A stretch of DNA of 64,000 bases from CAXMST01 sp038206985 (GCA_038206985.1 JBBRAH010000010.1:16420-80419); one strand, 5' to 3'. Numbered from the stretch's first letter, positions 16,636-23,676 are shown. Made by a program: numbers and translations. Notes: generated by a model not told the origin, from the letters alone.

Positions 16636-16905
16636 ATGCCCCGCATCTCGAGCTTCTACGGAATCGTGATCTGGATGTACCACGACGAGATCCACCATCG
16701 CGGTCGGCCTCACTTCCATGCCACCTATGCCGAACACGAGGCCTCGATCGAGATCGAGAGCCTGCAGGTACTGGCCGGCGGCTTGCCTCCGCGGGCCCTG
16801 CGGCTGGTCCTCGAGTGGGCCTCGGTCCACCGAGACGAGCTCGACCACAACTGGCATCTGGCCCGTGCCGCCCAGGCGCTGGAGCCGGTTGATCCTCTGC
16901 CATGA
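16636..16905 (+). CDS. DUF4160 family protein
   Basis: Protein of 89 aa with the DUF4160 pattern ISSFYGIVIWMYHDEIHHRGRPHFHATYAEHEASIEIE, in which conserved histidines and acidic residues form a compact domain. It overlaps the following DUF2442 gene by four bases (ATGA). These two families commonly occur as a pair and have been suggested to be toxin-antitoxin-like, but a biochemical role is not established to my knowledge. A TTGACG hexamer in CTTGACGGGGT lies 27 nt upstream of the start. Confidence 0.8.
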   Translation: MPRISSFYGIVIWMYHDEIHHRGRPHFHATYAEHEASIEIESLQVLAGGLPPRALRLVLEWASVHRDELDHNWHLARAAQALEPVDPLP

Positions 16906-17192
16906 GCGCCCTACTCTTTAGCCAGATGCGCGGAACCCCACAGCTGCTCGAGGCCCAGCCGCTCGAAGGCCATCGCGTGCATGTCCGCTTTGAGGACGGT
17001 GTGGCCGCTGAGGTCGATCTCCGCTACCTCGTCGACTACGGCGGTGTCTTTGAGCCGCTCCGCGACCCTGACTTCTTCCGGCGGCTGCACGCCAGCTCCG
17101 AGGCAGGAACGATCGTCTGGCCCAACGACGCCGACATCGCACCGGAGACGCTCTACGAGCTGGCTCGCAAGTACAGCCGGGCCACTGCCTAG
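16902..17192 (+). CDS. DUF2442 family protein
   Basis: Protein of 96 aa with the DUF2442 features: a strand HRVHVRFEDGVAAEVDLRYLVD, then GGVFEPLRDPDFFRRL, and TIVWPNDADIAPETLYELA at the end. The fold is a small alpha/beta domain seen as the second gene in DUF4160-DUF2442 pairs. ATG 16902 overlaps the stop of the first gene, so the pair is translationally coupled. Function is unknown. Confidence 0.8.
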   Translation: MSALLFSQMRGTPQLLEAQPLEGHRVHVRFEDGVAAEVDLRYLVDYGGVFEPLRDPDFFRRLHASSEAGTIVWPNDADIAPETLYELARKYSRATA

Positions 17193-17236
17193 AGCGCACT
17201 GCATAGACCGCGAGTGGTTTCCGGCTTCCTACTTGG

Positions 17237-17252
17237 CGGTTCCGCGGAACCG
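17237..17252. repeat. 16-nt perfect palindrome
   Basis: CGGTTCCG followed directly by CGGAACCG gives a two-fold symmetric 16-mer between the DUF2442 gene and the HIRAN gene end. GGAACC recurs 10 nt later. It could be an operator or simply part of a structured gap; no gene lies in the 149-nt interval 17193-17341. Confidence 0.4.
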
Positions 17253-17310
17253 GTGCCGCCGGAACCTCCCCCTGTGGGGTGAGGTGCCTCGCGAGTTCGG
17301 ATCGGCCATG

Positions 17311-17333
17311 GCGGTTTGCGCGAGAAGGACTGC
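17311..17333. repeat. Hairpin with GCGCGAGAA loop, copy A
   Basis: Stem GCGGT (17311-17315) and ACTGC (17329-17333), including one G-T pair, closes a loop TTGCGCGAGAAGG. The loop core recurs in three other hairpins at 17972-18005, 18492-18514 and 19226-19251 with different stem sequences. This copy lies just beyond the stop of the HIRAN gene. Confidence 0.45.
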
Positions 17334-17341
17334 TAGGAGCG

Positions 17342-17803
17342 TCAGCCCTGCTTATTCAGCGGCACGAGGACGGGGTGACCGTGTGGGATGTTCAGGCGCA
17401 CCCCGATCTTGCCGCCCTTCTGGCAGCCCACGAATGCGGGAACGGTGACCTGGCCGCCAAGCTTCGCCACGCGACGGTGGTACATCCTCGCCGAACCCCG
17501 AGCCAAATAGCCGACCTTCCGCCCCCCAAGGTCGATCCGAACGGCGTGCTTGTCGTAGGCGTTCTCAGGCTCACAAACCATGTCCGCCGACGCCTCCTCG
17601 ATCCGAACCTCATCGTCGCCTTTACGGTCGCAGAACGCCACGAGGGCGGGCTGGTACCGCGACTCCCCAACGATGCTGATGCTCGTCTGGTTGTCCCAGG
17701 GCCGAGGATCGTCCTTTCGATCTCGGGGGCCGCGCTTCTCAAGTACGGCGTCGACGGCCTCCTGTGACCCATAGCGGCCGAAGATCCGGTCCATGAAACC
17801 CAT
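17342..17803 (-). CDS. HIRAN-domain protein
   Basis: Protein of 153 aa. Residues about 40-135 match a HIRAN domain: SISIVGESRYQPALVAF, then VCEPENAYDKHAVRIDLGGRKVGYLARGSARMYHRRV. This domain recognises DNA ends or stalled forks in helicase-associated proteins; stand-alone versions are common in accessory regions. The ATG at 17803 is preceded by AGGAG on the minus strand. It is not paired with an obvious partner gene. A TATGCT hexamer at 17847-17852 on the minus strand could be its -10. Confidence 0.75.
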   Translation of the reverse strand: MGFMDRIFGRYGSQEAVDAVLEKRGPRDRKDDPRPWDNQTSISIVGESRYQPALVAFCDRKGDDEVRIEEASADMVCEPENAYDKHAVRIDLGGRKVGYLARGSARMYHRRVAKLGGQVTVPAFVGCQKGGKIGVRLNIPHGHPVLVPLNKQG

Positions 17804-18011
17804 TCATCCACTCCTCTTGCACAGCCCGCCGCAGTCTTGGTCGGAGCATATTCCGCCAGCGTCAGAGCTTGTCGCCTCGATCCTAGGTCGGCTAAGCTTA
17901 GGCGGCGCCATGACCCGAGCGCCAGCCGCGTCCTAGTTTGCCTTTCGTTGCGCCCGACGGGCTCGCGCCGGGCATTTGCAGTTGCGCGAAAAGACAAACG
18001 GATGCGTTGAG
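17804..18011. other. 208-nt gap: likely HIRAN promoter and hairpin copy B
   Basis: No gene was recognised here. The right end holds hairpin copy B. The left end is the upstream region of the minus-strand HIRAN gene with its AGGAG ribosome binding site and a possible TATGCT -10 element. Confidence 0.4.
17972..18005. repeat. Hairpin with GCGCGAAAA loop, copy B
   Basis: TTTG (17975-17978) pairs with CAAA (17995-17998) around CAGTTGCGCGAAAAGA, and outer GCAT and ATGC can extend the stem across a small bulge. The 11-nt string GCAGTTGCGCG is identical to copy D, while the flanking stem bases differ and are changed in a paired way. It sits directly beyond the stop of the minus-strand gene ending at 18012. 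Confidence 0.45.
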
Positions 18012-18446
18012 TCACTCGACCTGCTCGATATCACCCAGCTCGAGAACCTCAGGCAGAGAGCCCGTGACCCGGACGAGTCCGGCGCCAAGCTCGAGTTCGA
18101 ACTGTCGGTCGTCCCATTCGAAGCGATCTATGTTGCCCCAGTCACGCTCCCCTGCTGCATCCATAGCCGGCTGGCTGGGAGGGTGAACCCACTCAACGTC
18201 GTCGGGCTCCCGGAACACGATCTGGACGCGGAGGTACGACTCGATCTCGCCGGCCCGGCGTGGGCGCCAAGAGCGGTGTTGAGTTGTCAGCGCCGCCTCA
18301 ACATCGACCGAGAAGCCCCGCGACCACTCCTGCCAACCCCGCACCCAGGATGACTCGAGAACAATCTGTTCAAGTCCTGCGAGTTCGGTGTAGGGACGCA
18401 CGCGGCTAGCGTAGATCCCGGCACTTGATGGCGCTATCTGACCCAT
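18012..18446 (-). CDS. Hypothetical protein
   Basis: Protein of 144 aa from ATG 18446; the frame is open to 18530 but that extension covers hairpin copy C and has poor composition. The C-terminal half contains acidic and tryptophan-rich strands (DRFEWDDRQFELELGAGLVRVTG) suggesting a small beta-rich domain. I recognise no family. Codon use is normal for the window. It lies within the accessory strip of small genes between the DUF4160/DUF2442 pair and the toxin-antitoxin genes. Confidence 0.5.
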   Translation of the reverse strand: MGQIAPSSAGIYASRVRPYTELAGLEQIVLESSWVRGWQEWSRGFSVDVEAALTTQHRSWRPRRAGEIESYLRVQIVFREPDDVEWVHPPSQPAMDAAGERDWGNIDRFEWDDRQFELELGAGLVRVTGSLPEVLELGDIEQVE

Positions 18447-18491
18447 CTGGGGGAGGTGGATTCCGCGGCGCTCGGTGCGAGCGAGCGATCC

Positions 18492-18514
18492 CGGTGAACG
18501 CGCGAGAAACACCG
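18492..18514. repeat. Hairpin with GCGCGAGAA loop, copy C
   Basis: A perfect 5-bp stem, CGGTG (18492-18496) and CACCG (18510-18514), closes the loop AACGCGCGAGAAA. The loop core GCGCGAGAA is shared with copies A and D. The copy lies between the divergent hypothetical gene and the AbrB-VapC operon. Confidence 0.45.
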
Positions 18515-18539
18515 TCGCCTTGGCAGTCAACGGACCCGC

Positions 18540-18574
18540 TTGATCTCGTCCAAAGACTTCGACATACTGTGTCG
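18540..18574 (+). promoter_or_regulatory. Promoter and inverted-repeat operator of the AbrB-VapC operon
   Basis: TTGATC (18540-18545) and CATACT (18563-18568) are separated by 17 nt, a good sigma-A-type promoter. The inverted repeat CGACA (18560-18564) and TGTCG (18570-18574) overlaps the -10 hexamer and the likely start site. That is the usual place for autorepression by an AbrB-type antitoxin. The ATG follows 8 nt after the -10, so the mRNA is probably leaderless. Confidence 0.55.
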
Positions 18575-18576
18575 GT

Positions 18577-18795
18577 ATGACTCATCGGGTAGGAACAAAG
18601 GGGCAGATCGTCATCCCCAAGGGGTTGCGAGAGCGTCGGGGGCTGGCGCCGGGCTCCTCGGTCGACTTCGAGGAACGTGAGGATGGCGTGCTGATCCGGG
18701 CAGCCGAGTCCGGGGGCGGCGATCTGCGGGGTCGCTACCAACACTCGGGGATGGCCCAGAGGCTGCTTGAGGATCGCGCGCGCGAGCCGCGGTGA
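18577..18795 (+). CDS. vapB: AbrB/MazE-like antitoxin (VapB)
   Basis: Protein of 72 aa with the SpoVT-AbrB swapped-hairpin DNA-binding domain: MTHRVGTKGQIVIPKGLRERRGLAPGSSVDFEEREDGVLIR. The C-terminal 30 residues would wrap the toxin. Its stop overlaps the GTG of the PIN-domain gene (GTGA), the classic antitoxin-toxin order and coupling. It probably represses its own promoter, which carries an inverted repeat over the -10. Confidence 0.88.
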   Translation: MTHRVGTKGQIVIPKGLRERRGLAPGSSVDFEEREDGVLIRAAESGGGDLRGRYQHSGMAQRLLEDRAREPR

Positions 18796-19187
18796 TCAGC
18801 TGTCTGGATTCGTGGGCGGTGCTGGCCTGGCTCGACGGCGAGGAGCCGGCCGCGGCCCATGTGCAGGCCACGTTCGATCAGGGCCGACCGTTGATCAGCT
18901 GGATCAACCTGGTGGAGGTCGAGTACCAGCTGCGCCGCCGACACGGCGCGGAGGAGGCGGCGCGGACGCTCGACGCGCTCCGGGAGCTCGTCGACGAGGA
19001 GCTCCCGGGTGTGAGCCGAATGCGCGCGGTTGCGGCGCTCAAGGCCGAGCATCCGATCGCCCTCGCTGATTGTTTCGCGATCGCAGCCGCCGCCGCAGCT
19101 GGCGCTGAGCTGATCACCGGCGATCCCGAGATCACCGAGCGCGCCGGCCAGCTGCCGTGCGACGTGGTCGACGCGCGCCTGGGATGA
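18792..19187 (+). CDS. vapC: PIN-domain ribonuclease toxin (VapC)
   Basis: Protein of 131 aa starting at GTG 18792. Acidic active-site residues expected of VapC are present: D6 in CLDSWAVLAWL, E42 in NLVEVEY, D93 in ALADCFA and D111 in TGDPEI. VapC toxins are Mg-dependent endoribonucleases that cut tRNA or rRNA and are neutralised by the cognate VapB. All four acidic residues are intact, so the toxin is probably functional. Confidence 0.88.
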   Translation: MISCLDSWAVLAWLDGEEPAAAHVQATFDQGRPLISWINLVEVEYQLRRRHGAEEAARTLDALRELVDEELPGVSRMRAVAALKAEHPIALADCFAIAAAAAAGAELITGDPEITERAGQLPCDVVDARLG

Positions 19188-19225
19188 GTGTTGGTTTCGG
19201 CGCCGGGTTGCTCCGGGCGCTCGGA

Positions 19226-19251
19226 GTGTGCAGTTGCGCGAGAAGGCACAC
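19226..19251. repeat. Hairpin with GCGCGAGAA loop, copy D
   Basis: A perfect 6-bp stem, GTGTGC (19226-19231) and GCACAC (19246-19251), closes the loop AGTTGCGCGAGAAG. It is the best formed of the four copies. It lies in the 88-nt gap between the convergent vapC and relE-like genes, where a bidirectional terminator would be expected, but no T-tract follows on either strand. Confidence 0.5.
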
Positions 19252-19275
19252 AGAACCTCGAACCGGCCGGCGTGC

Positions 19276-19539
19276 CTACCGCGGATCGGTTCGATAGGCC
19301 GCACCCCGGTGACGGATTGCGATGACGCGGGCGGTCTTTCCGTCATCGACGAGCTGGTAGATGATCCGAAAGGTCCCCACGCGGAGGGACATCAGCCCAC
19401 TGAGGCGTCCGCGGAGAAGGTGGCCCGCGTGCGGCTCGCGCTCGAGCAGTCCGAGCGCCTCCTCGATTGCATCGATCAGCGGCCAGCCGAGCTGCAGCAG
19501 CTCCCGCCGAGCCCGGCGGGACAACACGACCCGGGCCAC
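19276..19539 (-). CDS. RelE/ParE family toxin
   Basis: Protein of 87 aa from GTG 19539. It shows the RelE/ParE pattern: VVLSRRARRELLQLGWPLIDAIEEALGLLE, then RGRLSGLMSLRVGTFRIIYQLVDDGKTARVIAIRHRG. The conserved basic residues and the terminal HRG match the mRNA-cleaving RelE group better than ParE, but the distinction is not firm. It starts 6 nt after the stop of the Phd-like antitoxin gene. Confidence 0.88.
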   Translation of the reverse strand: MARVVLSRRARRELLQLGWPLIDAIEEALGLLEREPHAGHLLRGRLSGLMSLRVGTFRIIYQLVDDGKTARVIAIRHRGAAYRTDPR

Positions 19540-19545
19540 CGTCGA

Positions 19546-19827
19546 TCAGCCGTCGCGACGCTCCGCGAGCTCAGCGCGCAGCTCGGAGAGCTCGACATGC
19601 TCCCCTCGCTCGAGCTCTGAGAGTCCCTCCTCGAGTGCGGTGATCGCATCGGGGTCGGAGAGGATCTCGGCAGTCTCCTCCAGGGCGTCGTACTCGTCGA
19701 TGGGGACCAGGGCGGCTGCTGGCTTTCCGTTGCGGGTGACCAGGACATGGTCGCGGCGATCAGCGACGTCACTGAGAAGCCTTGACAGGTTGCTGCGGAA
19801 CTCGCGCACGGGGACGGTCTGAGACAT
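19546..19827 (-). CDS. Phd/YefM family antitoxin
   Basis: Protein of 93 aa. The start at ATG 19827 is favoured over upstream codons because MSQTVPVREFRSNLSRLLSDVADRRDHVLVTRNGKPAAALVPIDEYDAL is the standard Phd/YefM N-terminal DNA-binding domain beginning at its first residue. The acidic C-terminal tail (ITALEEGLSELERGEHVELSELRAEL) would bind the toxin. It is the first gene of the antitoxin-toxin operon, and its promoter overlaps an 8-bp palindrome. Confidence 0.88.
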   Translation of the reverse strand: MSQTVPVREFRSNLSRLLSDVADRRDHVLVTRNGKPAAALVPIDEYDALEETAEILSDPDAITALEEGLSELERGEHVELSELRAELAERRDG

Positions 19828-19834
19828 CGGAGCA

Positions 19835-19863
19835 AGTGTACGCATCTGCGTACACGGAGTCAA
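19835..19863 (-). promoter_or_regulatory. Promoter with embedded palindromic operator for the Phd-RelE operon
   Basis: On the minus strand TTGACT (19863-19858), a 17-nt spacer and TACACT (19840-19835) form a strong promoter. The spacer and -10 carry a perfect palindrome, TGTACGCA (19837-19844) and TGCGTACA (19847-19854). The antitoxin ATG begins 7 nt after the -10, so the mRNA should be leaderless. Autorepression by the antitoxin is the expected function. Confidence 0.7.
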
Positions 19864-19986
19864 TGGTGCTTCGAACGTCGTGGCAGCCGGATCCCAGGCC
19901 GGTGCCTCCCGCGAGGAGACACACCAAGAACGGCGCGCCTGCCCCCCCCCACGCTGCAGGGAGCGCGTCGGTCCGATCCAGCGCTG

Positions 19987-20018
19987 CCGAAAGAGAAACG
20001 GGGCCATGAGGCCCCGTT
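19987..20018 (-). terminator. Intrinsic terminator oriented leftward
   Basis: A 9-bp perfect stem, AACGGGGCC (19997-20005) and GGCCCCGTT (20010-20018), closes the loop ATGA. Read on the minus strand it is followed by a pyrimidine tract containing TTTCTCTTTC, as in a rho-independent terminator. The only minus-strand gene upstream is the metallopeptidase more than 1.6 kb away, so it may stop antisense transcription through the monooxygenase gene. Confidence 0.55.
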
Positions 20019-20120
20019 GCCACCACATTATGGCACGCGGAGGGCTTGTTTCAAGGCCCTGCGCGCGTGTAAAAGACCGAGGCCGTTGCGGAACGACGAA
20101 TATCGGAATGGAGGAACTGG

Positions 20121-21665
20121 ATGACGGTAAGTGAGCACGCGGTGGTTATCGCCGGAGGAGGTCCGACCGGCTTGATGCTGGCCGGCGAGTTGGCGTTGGC
20201 GGAGGTCGATGTCGCCATCGTCGAGCGCCGCCCCGTTCAGGAGCTCGCCGGCTCGCGCGCCGGTGGCCTTCAATCGCGCACGCTCGAGGTGTTCGATCAG
20301 CGCGGAATCGCCGAGCGGTTCCTTTCCGAGGGTCAGCCGGCGCAGGTCCAGAGCTTCGGCGGGATCCAGCTCGAGATCAGCGACTTCCCCACCCGGCACC
20401 CCTACGGACTCGCGCTGTGGCAGAACCACATCGAGCGGATACTGGCCGGCTGGGTCGATGAGCTGGCGGTGCCGATCCTTCGCGGGCGCGAGGTGACGGG
20501 CTACACGCAGGACGACAGCGGAGTCGATGTCGAGCTGTCCGACGGCCACTCGATTTGCGGGGAGTACCTCGTCGGGTGCGACGGAGGGCGCAGCGCGGTC
20601 CGCCAGGCATCGGGCATCGAATTCCCCGGATGGGAGGCGACGAGAAGCAACCTGATCGCCGAGGCGAAGATGACCGAGGAGCCGGAGCTGGGCATCCGCC
20701 GTGACGCCCGCGGCACCCACGGCATCGGCCGGGTCGAGTACGAGATACGTGACGGCGAGGTTGTCTTCGCGAATCGGGGGCCGGTGCGGGTCACGCTGGC
20801 GGAAGCGGAGGTCGGAGGCACCGGCGAACCGACCCTGCGTGATCTCAGCGAGGTGCTGGTCGCCGTTTACGGGACGGACTACGGCATCCACAGCCCCACC
20901 TGGATTTCAAGGTTCACCGACGCTACGCGTCAGGCCGCCAGGTACCGGAAAGGCCGGGTCCTGCTGGCCGGCGACGCCGCACACGTGCACTACCCGGTAG
21001 GTGGGCACGGCCTCAGCATCGGTGTGCAGGATGCGGTGAACCTCGGCTGGAAGCTGGCTCAGGTGGTCACGGGAACCTCGCCTGAAAGTCTCCTGGATAC
21101 CTACCACGCCGAGCGACACCCAGTCGCTGCCCGCCTATTGCGGAGCACGATGGCGCAGACCGCGCTGATGCGCTCCGATGAGCGCATCGAGGCCTTGCGG
21201 GACAGCGTCTCGGAGTTGTTGCGCATGGACGAGCCGCGCAAGCGGTTCGGGGGGATGCTCTCGGGCCTCGACACCCACTACGACCTCGGCGACGGGCATC
21301 CGCTACTCGGACGCCGTATGCCCGATCTCGACATCCTCACCGCCGGTGGCCGGGTGCGCGTGGTCGAGTTGTTGCACAGCGCCAGGCCGGTACTGCTGAA
21401 CCTCGGTGAGCCCGGCCGCTTCGATACCGCGGGATGGGTGGACCGGGTCCAGCTGGTTGATGCCGGCTGCGAGGGAGCCTGGGAGCTTCCGGTGCTCGGC
21501 GAAGTCGCGGCTCCCACTGCCGTGCTGATCCGGCCAGATGGATACGTCGCCTGGGTGTCGAGCGGCTCCGAGTCGGGCCTCACGGATGCGCTGACTGCCT
21601 GGCTCGGCCCGCCGGCCCACGCCGAGCCGAGCGAGCCGCCAGCTCAGCTGAAGCCGGGTTTGTAA
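20121..21665 (+). CDS. FAD-dependent aromatic monooxygenase (PheA/TfdB/rifampicin monooxygenase type)
   Basis: Class A flavoprotein hydroxylase of 514 aa. It has the dinucleotide-binding AGGGPTGLMLAGELALAEVDVAIVE at the N-terminus, the conserved LVGCDGGRSAVRQASGI, and the second FAD motif LLAGDAAHVHYPVGGHGLSIGVQDAVNLGWKL near residue 283. A C-terminal thioredoxin-like domain, typical of phenol hydroxylase and Rox-type enzymes, is suggested from about residue 395 onward. It would use NAD(P)H and O2 to hydroxylate an aromatic or polyketide substrate. It stands alone, with no pathway partners beside it, so detoxification is as likely as catabolism. The end overlaps the oppositely oriented metallopeptidase gene by 22 bp. 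Confidence 0.88.
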   Translation: MTVSEHAVVIAGGGPTGLMLAGELALAEVDVAIVERRPVQELAGSRAGGLQSRTLEVFDQRGIAERFLSEGQPAQVQSFGGIQLEISDFPTRHPYGLALWQNHIERILAGWVDELAVPILRGREVTGYTQDDSGVDVELSDGHSICGEYLVGCDGGRSAVRQASGIEFPGWEATRSNLIAEAKMTEEPELGIRRDARGTHGIGRVEYEIRDGEVVFANRGPVRVTLAEAEVGGTGEPTLRDLSEVLVAVYGTDYGIHSPTWISRFTDATRQAARYRKGRVLLAGDAAHVHYPVGGHGLSIGVQDAVNLGWKLAQVVTGTSPESLLDTYHAERHPVAARLLRSTMAQTALMRSDERIEALRDSVSELLRMDEPRKRFGGMLSGLDTHYDLGDGHPLLGRRMPDLDILTAGGRVRVVELLHSARPVLLNLGEPGRFDTAGWVDRVQLVDAGCEGAWELPVLGEVAAPTAVLIRPDGYVAWVSSGSESGLTDALTAWLGPPAHAEPSEPPAQLKPGL

Positions 21666-22399
21666 GCCTTCAGGCAGCCCTCGAGGCCGCGGCGCAGGCC
21701 GGTGCCGAGGGCGCGGCGGCGTTCGACGGCGCGGCCGTGGGCCTGGGGGTTCTGCCAGGGCAGGCCGCGTGGGTCGGCGACGTTGAGGACGCCGATGTAG
21801 AGGGCCTCGAAGTCGGCGCGGGTGAGCCGGGCGACATCCTGGTTGACCTTGCCGAACCAGGCGCCGGCCAGGCAGTCGGCGTTGAGCTCGGCCTCGATGG
21901 TGAGCTTGAACTTGTTCTGGATCTTGAGCTTGTCCTGGACGAAGTGGCCGTACTCGTGGGCCAACAGGAAGGCGACCGCCGAGGGTCCGACCTTGCGGTA
22001 GAGGTCGCCGTAAAGCCAGCGCGCGTCCCAGGAGATCGAGGTGTTGACCGGGCAGTACTGGGCGTTCTGGGGCACCACCCGTTGGCCGCCGCAGTTGATG
22101 TCGTCGGTGCGGCCCTCGTAGGAGACGAGCCGCTTGGGGACCACTGCCTCGGCCCCCTGGTCGGCGAGCTTGGCCTTCCAGAAATCGCCGAGGCGGCCGA
22201 ACGTGTCGGTCACGAGCTGCCGGTAGCCGGGCGGGCCGGCGGGGTTCTCGACGGCCGGCAGATCGGTGGGGGCGGAGTTGTCAGTACCGGTCTCGACGTT
22301 CGCTGAACAGCCACCGAGGCCGACGGCGAGGACCAGCGCGGCGCACGCCAGGAGGCGGGCAACCGACCTCTCTCCCGACCGAGGATCGCTGGCTTGCAC
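21644..22399 (-). CDS. Lipoprotein neutral zinc metallopeptidase (YpfJ-like)
   Basis: The open frame runs to 22459. I prefer GTG 22399 (251 aa), which puts LLACAALVLAVGLGGC near the N-terminus as a lipoprotein signal peptide with lipobox LGGC. The zinc site is HEYGH in AFLLAHEYGHFVQDKL, with a likely third ligand in EAELNADCLAGAW. This arrangement is that of the putative neutral zinc metallopeptidase family, membrane-anchored outside the cytoplasm. The start is uncertain. Substrate unknown. Confidence 0.82.
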   Translation of the reverse strand: MQASDPRSGERSVARLLACAALVLAVGLGGCSANVETGTDNSAPTDLPAVENPAGPPGYRQLVTDTFGRLGDFWKAKLADQGAEAVVPKRLVSYEGRTDDINCGGQRVVPQNAQYCPVNTSISWDARWLYGDLYRKVGPSAVAFLLAHEYGHFVQDKLKIQNKFKLTIEAELNADCLAGAWFGKVNQDVARLTRADFEALYIGVLNVADPRGLPWQNPQAHGRAVERRRALGTGLRRGLEGCLKAYKPGFS

Positions 22400-22587
22400 C
22401 GCGACAGCATCGCAGCGCTGGCCGACACAGTGGCTTGCCGGGGGCAGAAACCGGCTCACACCGCTAATCTCGTGTCTCCGGAACGCGCCGCATCCGCCTC
22501 AGACGCGAGGCCAGCCGCGACGCGTCCCGATTGTGCCGCGCCCGCGCGCGTCCCACTGAGCACCCACCGAGCAAGCACCAGACAGAG

Positions 22588-22600
22588 CTAGGAGCCCTAG
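22588..22600 (+). promoter_or_regulatory. Short inverted repeat in the sat leader
   Basis: CTAGG (22588-22592) and CCTAG (22596-22600) flank AGC, nine nt before the sat start codon. The AGGAG that would serve as ribosome binding site is inside this symmetric element and is farther than usual from the ATG. Binding of a regulator or pairing of the arms could limit translation. The repeat is short and may be chance. Confidence 0.3.
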
Positions 22601-22608
22601 AACAACCT

Positions 22609-23676
22609 ATGAGCGACAAGACCCTCACCCTCTCCGCCCGCCAGACCGCAGACTTCGAACTACTCGCCAACGGTGGCTTCGCGCCCCTGAAGGGCTTCAT
22701 GGGCTCCGACGACTGGAAGTCCGTCGTGCACGACATGACCCTCTCCGACGGCGCCGAGGTCTGGCCGATCCCGGTCGTCCTCGCGACCGACCTCGACGCC
22801 TCCGAGGGCGACGTGGTCGAGCTCTCCGCCGACAACGGCAAGGCGCTCGGTCGCATCCGCGTCTCCGAGGTGTTCGAGCGCGACGTCAAGGTCGAGGCCG
22901 AGAACGTCTTCCGGACCACCGACGAGGCCCACCCCGGCGTCGCCGCCACCTACGAGGAGGGCAACCGTTGCCTCGCCGGTGAGATCGAGGCCGACGCCGC
23001 CCCCGACCACGAGGAAGCGTTCATGCGGCGCTACTTCACTCCCGAGGAGTCCCGCAAGGAGTTCGCCGACCGCGGCTGGAAGCGGATCGTCGCCTTCCAG
23101 ACCCGCAACCCGATCCATCGCGCCCACGAGTATCTGACCAAGGCGGCGCTCGAGGTCTGCGACGGCCTCTTCCTGCACCCGCTGATCGGCGAGACCAAGA
23201 AGGGCGACATCCCCGCTGACGTGCGGATGAAGTGCTACGAGGTCCTGATGGAAAACTACTACCCGAACGACCGGGTGGTTCTCGGTGTCAACCCGGCGGC
23301 CATGCGTTACGCCGGTCCCCGCGAGGCGATCTTCCACGCTGTCGTGCGGCGCAACTACGGCGCCACGCACTTCATCGTCGGGCGCGACCACGCGGGCGTC
23401 GGTGACTACTACGGCACCTACGACGCGCAGGCGATCTTCGACGAGGTCGACATCGACAAGCTGGGCATCCGCCCGCTGATGTTCGAGCACACCTTCTGGT
23501 GCTACAAGTGCGAGGGCTTGGGCTCACACAAGACCTGCCCCCACACGCCCGAGGATCGGCTCTTCCTCTCGGGGACCAAGGTCCGCGAGATGCTCGAGGC
23601 CGGCGAGGCTCCGCCCCCGGAGTTCTCCCGCCACGAGGTCGCCGAGATCCTGATCGACGCCTACAAGGACCTCTAG
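22609..23676 (+). CDS. sat: Sulfate adenylyltransferase (ATP sulfurylase, homomeric type)
   Basis: Protein of 355 aa from ATG 22609. It carries the nucleotide-binding signature QTRNPIHRAHEYLTKAAL, the GRDHAGVGDYYGTYDAQ motif and a C-terminal CYKCEGLGSHKTCPH segment that could bind a metal ion. It catalyses sulfate plus ATP to APS plus pyrophosphate. It is followed 88 nt later by the APS kinase gene, so the two form an activation module. APS is also the substrate of the cysH product at 15.6 kb, so Sat feeds both assimilation and PAPS formation. A leader of over 130 nt precedes it. Confidence 0.94.
   Translation: MSDKTLTLSARQTADFELLANGGFAPLKGFMGSDDWKSVVHDMTLSDGAEVWPIPVVLATDLDASEGDVVELSADNGKALGRIRVSEVFERDVKVEAENVFRTTDEAHPGVAATYEEGNRCLAGEIEADAAPDHEEAFMRRYFTPEESRKEFADRGWKRIVAFQTRNPIHRAHEYLTKAALEVCDGLFLHPLIGETKKGDIPADVRMKCYEVLMENYYPNDRVVLGVNPAAMRYAGPREAIFHAVVRRNYGATHFIVGRDHAGVGDYYGTYDAQAIFDEVDIDKLGIRPLMFEHTFWCYKCEGLGSHKTCPHTPEDRLFLSGTKVREMLEAGEAPPPEFSRHEVAEILIDAYKDL

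Noticed and set aside
16455..20120. Integron gene-cassette array as an explanation for the accessory strip
   Set aside because: No integrase, no pairs of RYYYAAC and GTTRRRY core sites, and the genes lie in both orientations.
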